Source of the DNA: JAFNGF01 sp964567045
GTDB taxonomy: Bacteria > Planctomycetota > Phycisphaerae > Sedimentisphaerales > Anaerobacaceae
Direction: 5' to 3'
Assembly (NCBI GenBank): GCA_964567045.1
Contig: CAZMLE010000093.1
Span: forward strand, 1-12,922
Length of the DNA: 12,922 nt
Shown: piece by piece, positions 8,270 to 12,922 of the stretch
How positions within the stretch are numbered: position 1 is the first letter of the stretch
Layout: every line of letters starts with the position of its first letter
Notes under the pieces: model-generated
Told to the model about the DNA's origin: nothing
The model's input: only the letters and a program-made list of their open reading frames with translations
Database searches by the model: none
Made by a program: the position numbers and the translations under genes

Positions 8270-10054
8270 TCACCGCCAAAGGGCGGCGATTTTAGTAAGC
8301 AAATCCCGCCGATGCTGCGAACGGAGGAAGCCGGTAACGATTTTCTTATATTTCGGATGATAATATTGCAGTAAACCGGCTTGCAGGCTTTTTTCCCTGC
8401 GCCCGCGCGGAACGTAAATTTTCTTGCCCTTCGTATCGAGGCCCGATACATACATGGCCATAGCCAGTGTCAGCGGAATGGGAATAAAGTCCTGGACTTG
8501 CTGTGGACGCCACGACCGCCAAACCAAATACTCGGTCAATTTTACCGCATCCTCGACGGTGCAGCCAGGGTGCGAGCTTATAAAGTACGGCACAAGGTAT
8601 TGTTTTTTACCGGCTTGCCGGGATGCCTGCTGAAACCGATCTTCAAACTCCTCAAACACCTCAAAACGTGGCTTGCCCATTAAATCCAGAACCTGGGGGC
8701 AATAGTGCTCCGGCGCGACTTTGAGATGTCCGCCGACAAAATAACGTGTTAAAAGGTCGATATATTCCTTATTCCCAATCGCCAAATCGTGCCGAATGCC
8801 TGAGGCAACATATACTTTGGTCTGCTTTTTCCAGCGCAGGAACGACTCCATCATTCTGATTAGCGGGCTTGCATCAAGCTGCAAATGCTTGCAGACAGAA
8901 GGAAACAGACAACTTATCCTGCCGCAAATGCGTTGCCGGCTGCATCGCATACCATACATATTCGCGGTGGGGCCGCCTATGTCACTGATAGTGCCGCGGA
9001 AACGGCGGTCAGAACGCAATCTATCAGCCTCGACCAGAAGAGAATCGATCGACCGTGAACTAATTTGTTTGCCTTGATGCAAGCAGACAGAACAGAAAGA
9101 GCAGCCGCCAAAACAGCCGCGATGCGTGGTAAGAGAAAACTGCACCGGCTCAAGTGCCGGTACACCACCTTGCCTGTCATAACGAGGGTGCCAATAGCGA
9201 GTAAAAGGCAGGTCATATAAGGCGTCCAGCTCTTGCGTCGTCAGAGGTTCTGCCGGCGGCATTACTACAACCGCACCGGGGTCCTGCTCTTGAACTACAG
9301 GCAGTCCCCCCGGATGAGCCTGCGCCTGGTACTGTTTCTGTGCCGACATTACCAAACTTCGGTCGGCCTCCTGCTGCGATAGTGAGACCAGATGCACCGC
9401 TTCATCGGGCGCCAGCATGTTTTGGCGAAGTATATAAGCTGTGCCGGGAATATCCGTCAAGTCTTCAATTTTTTCGCCGGCATCCAGCCGCCTTGCGACC
9501 TCGCCGATTGCCCGCTCAGCCATACCATAAATAAGGAGGTCCGCCTTGGCGTCAACCAAAATAGAGCGTTTCAGCTTATCTTCGATATAGTCATAATGCA
9601 CGAGGCGCCGTAGACTCGCTTCGAGGCCGCCGAGAATAATGGGGACATCTTTATAAGCCTCGCGTGCCCTTGCAGAGTAAACCAATAATGGCCGATCTGG
9701 GCGTAAGCCCAAACAGCCACCCTGGCTGTAGACGTCCCGTTTTCTGCGATGGCCCATCGAGGCATAATCGTTGAGCCGAGAATCAATACAACCGCTTGTT
9801 ATGCCCCAGAATAGCCTTGGCGGGCCGAGCGAACGAAAGGCATCGACGCTGCGCCAATCCGGCTGAGCGAGTACTGCGACTCGATAACCGAGTTTTTCCA
9901 GCCATCGCCCAATCAGCGCTGCGCCGAAGGATGGATGGTCAACATAGGCATCGCCGGTGATAAGGATAACATCCGCCTGCTGCCACCCACACCGCCGCAT
10001 CCCATCTCTAGTCGTTGGCAGAAACGCGTCTATGTTTATCTGTTTACTGAGCAC
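8270..10054 (-). CDS. ygiQ: YgiQ-family radical SAM protein
   Basis: This is a 594-residue protein. An N-terminal region (about 10-200) contains FLPTTRDGMRRCGW, ITGDAYVDHPSFG, GITSGCIDSRLNDY and ILGGLEASLRRLVHYDY, which I recall as conserved in YgiQ. The radical SAM core follows (about 305-510) with the [4Fe-4S]-binding CFGGCSFC (C314, C318, C321). GGPTANMYGMRC begins a second cysteine set (C371, C377, C382, C388) that also recurs in this family, then HLKVAPEH at 443-450 and the typical end QDFIPIPLTLAMAMYVSG (521-538). It is shorter than E. coli YgiQ (about 740 residues) because it lacks the long tail. The family has no established reaction that I know of. The start is GTG at 10054: a TAG lies in frame four codons upstream, and the next in-frame Met (residue 19) would remove the conserved FLPTTRDG block. 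No Shine-Dalgarno is evident. Its stop lies 10 bases from that of the convergent DUF362 gene. Confidence 0.93.
   Translation of the reverse strand: MLSKQINIDAFLPTTRDGMRRCGWQQADVILITGDAYVDHPSFGAALIGRWLEKLGYRVAVLAQPDWRSVDAFRSLGPPRLFWGITSGCIDSRLNDYASMGHRRKRDVYSQGGCLGLRPDRPLLVYSARAREAYKDVPIILGGLEASLRRLVHYDYIEDKLKRSILVDAKADLLIYGMAERAIGEVARRLDAGEKIEDLTDIPGTAYILRQNMLAPDEAVHLVSLSQQEADRSLVMSAQKQYQAQAHPGGLPVVQEQDPGAVVVMPPAEPLTTQELDALYDLPFTRYWHPRYDRQGGVPALEPVQFSLTTHRGCFGGCSFCSVCLHQGKQISSRSIDSLLVEADRLRSDRRFRGTISDIGGPTANMYGMRCSRQRICGRISCLFPSVCKHLQLDASPLIRMMESFLRWKKQTKVYVASGIRHDLAIGNKEYIDLLTRYFVGGHLKVAPEHYCPQVLDLMGKPRFEVFEEFEDRFQQASRQAGKKQYLVPYFISSHPGCTVEDAVKLTEYLVWRSWRPQQVQDFIPIPLTLAMAMYVSGLDTKGKKIYVPRGRREKSLQAGLLQYYHPKYKKIVTGFLRSQHRRDLLTKIAALWR
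8273..8294 (+). terminator. Weak hairpin between convergent genes, possible terminator
   Basis: CCGCC (8273-8277) and GGCGG (8282-8286) form a 5-bp GC stem around AAAG, followed by CGATTTTA. It lies just past the stop of the short DUF362 gene but inside the last codons of the converging radical SAM gene. The T tract is short and interrupted, so function as a terminator for the plus-strand gene is only possible. Confidence 0.25.
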
Positions 10055-10060
10055 GCACGC

Positions 10061-10066
10061 ATTCTA
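10061..10066 (-). promoter_or_regulatory. -10-like TAGAAT just before the ygiQ GTG
   Basis: On the minus strand TAGAAT lies six bases before the GTG start, placing a possible transcription start at or next to the start codon. The -35 region is weak (CGAACA at 18 bases). A leaderless ygiQ transcript would explain the missing Shine-Dalgarno, but read-through from the DUF4160/DUF2442 promoter is equally possible. Confidence 0.25.
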
Positions 10067-10104
10067 CCACACTGGGGGAAGTCTTGTTCGGGATTAATGA
10101 ACTA

Positions 10105-10434
10105 CTATTGGCCTGAACGAACCGCTTTTTTTGTTGCAGATCTGTGGAACGAACGTGGCTTTGTTCTATCACCAACGCCCATAACCAGCGATTTTACACA
10201 AATATCCTCGTCAACATCCTCCCAGTGCAGGCCGGTGCCGCCGCCGCTGATTATGTAGTTTTTACGCTGGCGAGGTGTCGCGTGCAACAATCTCGGGAAA
10301 TAAGCAAGAGGCACACCGAGTTTTCTGCCGTCTGCTAACTCCACCCACATATTGTCGGAATCGAAGGAAACGCTTGTTGCGATAGAATCATTCGCCAAAG
10401 TATTTATACCATGCCTTCTTAATGAGTTTTGCAT
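10105..10434 (-). CDS. DUF2442 domain protein
   Basis: This is a 109-residue protein if started at ATG 10434, which has AGGTGG nine bases upstream. A TTG at 10443 and a TTG at 10398 (nearer the usual domain start) are alternatives. The core SVSFDSDNMWVELADGRKLG, then VPLAYFPRLLHATPRQR and SGGGTGLHWEDVDEDICV matches DUF2442 as I recall it. A 22-residue basic tail follows the domain. The frame overlaps the 3' end of the DUF4160 gene by about 47 bases, so the two are translationally linked and share a promoter. DUF4160 and DUF2442 genes are commonly neighbours and are sometimes suspected to form toxin-antitoxin-like modules. No activity is established and nothing in this sequence shows one. The ygiQ gene begins 50 bases downstream on the same strand and may be co-transcribed. 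Confidence 0.85.
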   Translation of the reverse strand: MQNSLRRHGINTLANDSIATSVSFDSDNMWVELADGRKLGVPLAYFPRLLHATPRQRKNYIISGGGTGLHWEDVDEDICVKSLVMGVGDRTKPRSFHRSATKKAVRSGQ

Positions 10435-10633
10435 TGTTCTCAACCACCTTTTGTAACTTGTTAAGCTCTTGCGAACTCATGCCATAGGAATCCGAAAGAG
10501 TCACACTCGGTTCGAGCCAAAACTTGGCTACATTCCTATCTTTGCGAATATGAACATGCACCGGCTCAGAAGGATCGCCTTCGTTCGAATAAAAGAAAAA
10601 TCTGTATCCTTTCCATCTAAATACGACCGGCAT
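10388..10633 (-). CDS. DUF4160 domain protein
   Basis: This is an 81-residue protein. MPVVFRWKGYRFFFYSNEGD, then EPVHVHIRKDRNVAKFWLEP and a helical C-terminal half ending AKLIKKAWYKYFGE match the DUF4160 pattern (start with an Ile/Val-rich strand, RFFFYSNE, PxHVHV and FWL). Full length for the family is 80-90 residues, so it looks complete. The ribosome site is weak (GGAT eight bases before the ATG). It is the first gene behind a near-consensus promoter and overlaps the following DUF2442 gene in another frame. The function is unknown. The small size, acidic/basic pairing and overlap are reminiscent of two-gene toxin-antitoxin modules, which is inference only. Confidence 0.85.
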   Translation of the reverse strand: MPVVFRWKGYRFFFYSNEGDPSEPVHVHIRKDRNVAKFWLEPSVTLSDSYGMSSQELNKLQKVVENNAKLIKKAWYKYFGE

Positions 10634-10661
10634 TTTTCGTATCCATGCTTGTCAGACTATC

Positions 10662-10690
10662 ATTATACACAACGGCCAACCTCATCTCAA
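10662..10690 (-). promoter_or_regulatory. Sigma70-type promoter for the DUF4160-DUF2442 unit
   Basis: Read on the minus strand, TTGAGA (10690-10685) is followed after exactly 17 bases by a perfect TATAAT (10667-10662). Transcription would begin near 10655, giving a leader of about 20 bases before the DUF4160 ATG at 10633. This is the best promoter match in the window. Confidence 0.7.
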
Positions 10691-10733
10691 AGTGTATTTC
10701 AACCCCGATGCAAAAATACCAAAAGGCTGGGAC

Positions 10734-10845
10734 ATAAATCCTGCCTGCCCTGAGCATACTCGAAGGAGCGATGACCGGATTTTATCCGCCGACTCGTCCG
10801 GCGTAGCGTAAGCGAAGTCGAAAGCTTGAGTGAAGGCGGACTCGC
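10734..10845. repeat. Palindrome-rich intergenic repeat, copy 1
   Basis: This AT/GC mosaic fills the gap between DUF4160 and the CxxC protein gene. It contains ataaatcctg (10734-10743), the REP-like block ctgagcatactcgaagg, an 18-base block gatgaccggattttatcc (10770-10787), a CGCC/GGCG hairpin (10787-10803) and an AAGC/GCTT inverted repeat around gaagtcgaaa (10810-10827). The first and third blocks recur in the same order and orientation at 12335-12364. The CTGAGC...TCGAAGG type is a widespread non-coding repeat style in environmental bacterial genomes. No open reading frame there is credible. Confidence 0.6.
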
Positions 10846-10889
10846 CCAAAAATATTGGCTAATCTAGATGGACGTCCCGTAGAGCACAG

Positions 10890-12191
10890 TCATCGATAAA
10901 AGTTCCCACAGCCCCCACACTTATATCTGCCAAGCAGCCCCGTCGCGCCATAGATTAGGGAGCTAACTGCAAATACCCAGAGAGCGATGACAGTCACTGT
11001 AATGGCTCCTTCAGGCTGCATTTCCCGATAGGAGCAGGCAAACCAAAAAATGGCAAGAGCAATACAAGCGAGCGAGGCCAGTTTGTTCTTTTTGCCAAAG
11101 AACCTCTTAGCAATCTGATCACAGCTGCATTCGGGACATCGAGGACCCAGAACCACCCCACGAGAAAACTTCGATGCCATTTGAGTTCCTTCGCTTAACT
11201 CACGATACCGTTGGAAGAGAGAGAGGAGCGAACGTACCAAATCCCGCAACTCGAGGTAGGTCAAAGTCCCGAATGGTTCAAGTTCTTTCACTATAAGTTC
11301 ACACGATTTTGCCAACGCTGCTTTCTCGTCCTTGCCCTCAACTACTATTTCAAAGATTGCTCGAGAGAGCTTTAAATAAGAATCAACGGTTATCTTTTTC
11401 TTGTACTTGGCAATTACGTTCAAAAACTCTGTGTCCTTAGCCGCTTCGTCAAAGATAGACCCCATCTCACTCGCGCTGAGTTGTTTGCGCGAAATCCCAG
11501 CATCGGCTAGCTTTGAAGCTCGTCGAGCTTCGCGATGAGTTGCTTCCTCAACCAGTTTCATTACTACGCCCGATGAACGCACATTATTGCCACATACTTG
11601 GCACCATACCGTCGGAGGGATAGCTATCTCCCGGTTGCATTTAGGGCAAGGCATTTTTGTATTGTCAGTATTGCTAATCAAGTTTTCATTTATCCAAAAG
11701 TCTGAATTGCACCATAAACACGTCAGCCGCAGATCGAATCTCTCAGGGTGTGACCGGCCACATCCTGGACACGTACCTTTGCCGTCCCATGCAATATGAC
11801 CTAAATCGACAGGCCCTCCCTTGTTAGCCGTAAGTAGTACTTCAAACCAATCTTTAACGAAGATCTCCTTAGGGGTTTTTTCCCCTAATCGTCCGTGATG
11901 GACTCCTACACCACCGGCGGGTTCTGTTATTCTTAGACTTTCTAATAACCCTTCTTTGAAAACTTCGGAGGGGAAAGTGATGTATTCTCTACACTCGCAA
12001 CACGGGAATAGTGCTTTTCCACTTTCGATACATGATTTAACAATCCATAAAAGACCCCTATCTTTGCTCCCGCGTTTGCCACAGAAAGGGCAATCGTGGG
12101 TAAGTGTTACATAAGGGCTCCCTACAGGCTCATCTTCACTCAATTTTCTACCCCCTTTGTAAGACTCTTGAGTCAAAAACCAAGTTCCCAT
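10890..12191 (-). CDS. Protein of unknown function with eight CxxC knuckles and a C-terminal membrane hairpin
   Basis: This is a 433-residue protein whose start is supported by AAAGGAG eight bases before the ATG. I recognise no named family. Eight CxxC pairs occur at C34/37, C64/67, C141/144, C158/161, C182/185, C197/200, C352/355 and C425/428, which pair naturally into four zinc ribbons. Residues about 210-340 are a charged helical region without cysteine pairs (one lone C297). Two hydrophobic segments, about 371-387 and 396-419, form a hairpin that lies between the last two knuckles (CPEC and CGGC). The fourth ribbon could therefore close at the cytoplasmic face with the hairpin as its insertion. 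There is no signal peptide and no catalytic motif I can identify. A membrane-tethered zinc-binding scaffold or nucleic-acid-binding protein is possible but unproven. The gene is AT-richer than its neighbours to the eye and is bordered by related repeats, hinting at accessory or acquired DNA. Confidence 0.75.
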   Translation of the reverse strand: MGTWFLTQESYKGGRKLSEDEPVGSPYVTLTHDCPFCGKRGSKDRGLLWIVKSCIESGKALFPCCECREYITFPSEVFKEGLLESLRITEPAGGVGVHHGRLGEKTPKEIFVKDWFEVLLTANKGGPVDLGHIAWDGKGTCPGCGRSHPERFDLRLTCLWCNSDFWINENLISNTDNTKMPCPKCNREIAIPPTVWCQVCGNNVRSSGVVMKLVEEATHREARRASKLADAGISRKQLSASEMGSIFDEAAKDTEFLNVIAKYKKKITVDSYLKLSRAIFEIVVEGKDEKAALAKSCELIVKELEPFGTLTYLELRDLVRSLLSLFQRYRELSEGTQMASKFSRGVVLGPRCPECSCDQIAKRFFGKKNKLASLACIALAIFWFACSYREMQPEGAITVTVIALWVFAVSSLIYGATGLLGRYKCGGCGNFYR

Positions 12192-12307
12192 CTTGTGTAC
12201 TCCTTTTATCTTGCTTACCAGTGCGGCTCACTGACAATCTTTTAGACCGCCCAGATAGGATTCCTTGGAGCCGTTTTTTAATCTAAAATCCTGTCTGATT
12301 CCGGATG

Positions 12308-12323
12308 CGCTAATAGATTAGCG
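12308..12323. repeat. Near-perfect palindrome CGCTAATAGATTAGCG
   Basis: Two 7-base arms (CGCTAAT and ATTAGCG) flank a 2-base centre in the gap upstream of the CxxC protein gene, about 117 bases before its start. The short centre favours a dimeric regulator site or part of the nearby repeat rather than an RNA hairpin; there is no T tract. Confidence 0.4.
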
Positions 12324-12334
12324 AATGAGCCCTT

Positions 12335-12410
12335 ATAAATCCTGGTGATGACCGGATTTTATCCTGAGCTTGCCTCCACTGAGCTTCGTCGAAGTGTCGA
12401 AGGACTCGCC
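12335..12410. repeat. Palindrome-rich intergenic repeat, copy 2
   Basis: It carries ataaatcctg (12335-12344) and gatgaccggattttatcc (12347-12364), both exactly as in copy 1 but two bases apart instead of 26. Then follow cctgagcttg, the inverted repeat cttcgtcgaag (12384-12394) and aggactcgcc, which resembles the cggactcgcc end of copy 1. The two copies bracket the CxxC protein gene in direct orientation. The rest of the gap 12192-12483 shows nothing else I can support. Confidence 0.6.
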
Positions 12411-12483
12411 GCAAAGCGACTACCATCGGCCGCACGGGCTTAGCTTCACAGTTTTTTTAATGATAACATGGACGATCGAGTAT

Positions 12484-12864
12484 CTACTTGGCAATAGACG
12501 TGCCAATATTCGGACTGGCAGGATTTACATCAACAATTCGTTTTTTGGGTAAAATGACCAGGTCTAAATCTTCCATCGGTATGGCTCCAAGACGAACCTG
12601 GTCGCCCATAACCAGAGCGCCGGCAAAGCCCACTCGATTCTTAAACCTTATCTGTATCGGCCCAATATAGGGTACTACCTCTTTGTACCCGTTAGCTAAA
12701 ATTACCTCTTTTTTGTCTATTTCTTTAAGTTTAAGTTGAATTCTTATATGTTCAGGTATGCAAAGATGTACCGCCCCTGAATCTGCGAGAGCATCAACCT
12801 CTATTGGCTCAAGAGTCTGGTCTTTGGGATTTTCAAGTATTATTTTTGCGGTTGCTAATCCCAT
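12484..12864 (-). CDS. Clan AA (retropepsin-like) aspartic protease family protein
   Basis: This is a 126-residue protein. ALADSGAVHLCIP (25-37) contains the D(S/T)G active-site signature at D28-S29-G30. The C-terminal block VRLGAIPMEDLDLVILP, with VNPASPN after it, matches small bacterial clan AA proteases as I recall them (usually LLGxxPMEDMDLxxDP...NPxxP). With one DSG per chain, activity would need a homodimer, as in retropepsins. The length is typical. The start is ATG 12864; the ribosome site is poor. No signal peptide or membrane helix is present, so it is cytoplasmic. Substrates of these proteins are unknown. No reverse transcriptase, integrase or gag-like gene is near, so it is not part of a visible retroelement. 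Confidence 0.82.
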   Translation of the reverse strand: MGLATAKIILENPKDQTLEPIEVDALADSGAVHLCIPEHIRIQLKLKEIDKKEVILANGYKEVVPYIGPIQIRFKNRVGFAGALVMGDQVRLGAIPMEDLDLVILPKKRIVDVNPASPNIGTSIAK

Positions 12865-12885
12865 ATTTTATACCAATTCAAGATA

Positions 12886-12922
12886 TTAATTGCCGATAGC
12901 CGATAGGTATTCCAGAGAAGAT
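12886..12922 (-). CDS. Possible C-terminal end of an upstream gene (very short)
   Basis: One minus-strand frame running in from the window edge reads SSLEYLSAIGN and ends with TAA at 12886-12888, 21 bases before the protease start. This spacing would suit a preceding gene in an operon, but eleven residues cannot establish a gene. Confidence 0.2.
   Translation of the reverse strand, partial: SSLEYLSAIGN

Noticed and set aside
10435..10443. TTG at 10443 as the DUF2442 start
   Set aside because: The ATG three codons later is at a better distance from the AGGTGG site. The TTG touches that site, so it is unlikely to be used.
10870..10877. GGACGTCC palindrome downstream of the CxxC gene
   Set aside because: An 8-base palindrome without a T tract or conserved context is not distinguishable from chance.
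12865..12885. TATAAAAT directly before the protease start as a promoter
   Set aside because: It touches the ATG, has no -35 element at a workable distance, and the upstream frame suggests a preceding gene.
12892..12905. Tandem GCCGATA GCCGATA
   Set aside because: Only two 7-base units at the window edge, possibly within coding sequence; this is expected by chance.
1..12922. CRISPR array, tRNA or rRNA genes, insertion sequence or prophage
   Set aside because: I found no regularly spaced repeats, cloverleaf-like segment, transposase or integrase motif, or phage structural gene in the window.

Overview
The window looks like chromosomal DNA of a bacterium from the PVC group, most likely Planctomycetota. 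This rests on three family-level observations and no database search: a Ser/Thr protein kinase fused through one membrane helix to a long WD40 array, two different DUF362 proteins, and an archaeal-type 3-dehydroquinate synthase fragment. Shine-Dalgarno sites are clear on several genes and base composition is moderate. I see no rRNA, tRNA, CRISPR array or transposase.

Plus strand, 1-8259. The window opens in the C-terminal end of 3-dehydroquinate synthase II. After 47 bases comes an 818-residue membrane-anchored DUF362/SMP-30 fusion protein, followed after 24 bases by a secreted stand-alone SMP-30/gluconolactonase-like protein that is a close paralogue of the fusion's C-terminal half. A separate unit follows: a promoter candidate, a leader hairpin and a 1093-residue kinase-WD40 receptor-like protein. 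A second promoter candidate then precedes a short DUF362 protein with a twin-arginine-like signal. Two DUF362 proteins, two SMP-30 domains and a membrane kinase lie together, and most of their mass is predicted outside the cytoplasmic membrane. This suggests an envelope-associated enzymatic and sensory cluster of unknown substrate; that link is inference.

Minus strand, 12922-8270. A YgiQ-family radical SAM protein (8270-10054) converges on the short DUF362 gene. Upstream of it is an overlapping DUF4160/DUF2442 pair behind a near-consensus sigma70 promoter. Next is a visibly AT-richer 433-residue protein of unknown function with eight CxxC knuckles and a C-terminal membrane hairpin, bordered on both sides by related palindrome-rich intergenic repeats. 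Last is a small clan AA (retropepsin-like) aspartic protease and perhaps the tail of one more gene.

The most unusual items are the zinc-ribbon/membrane-hairpin protein between repeats, the DUF362/SMP-30 fusion with its tandem paralogue, and the small overlapping DUF4160/DUF2442 pair. I did not find a complete recognisable defence or biosynthetic system.
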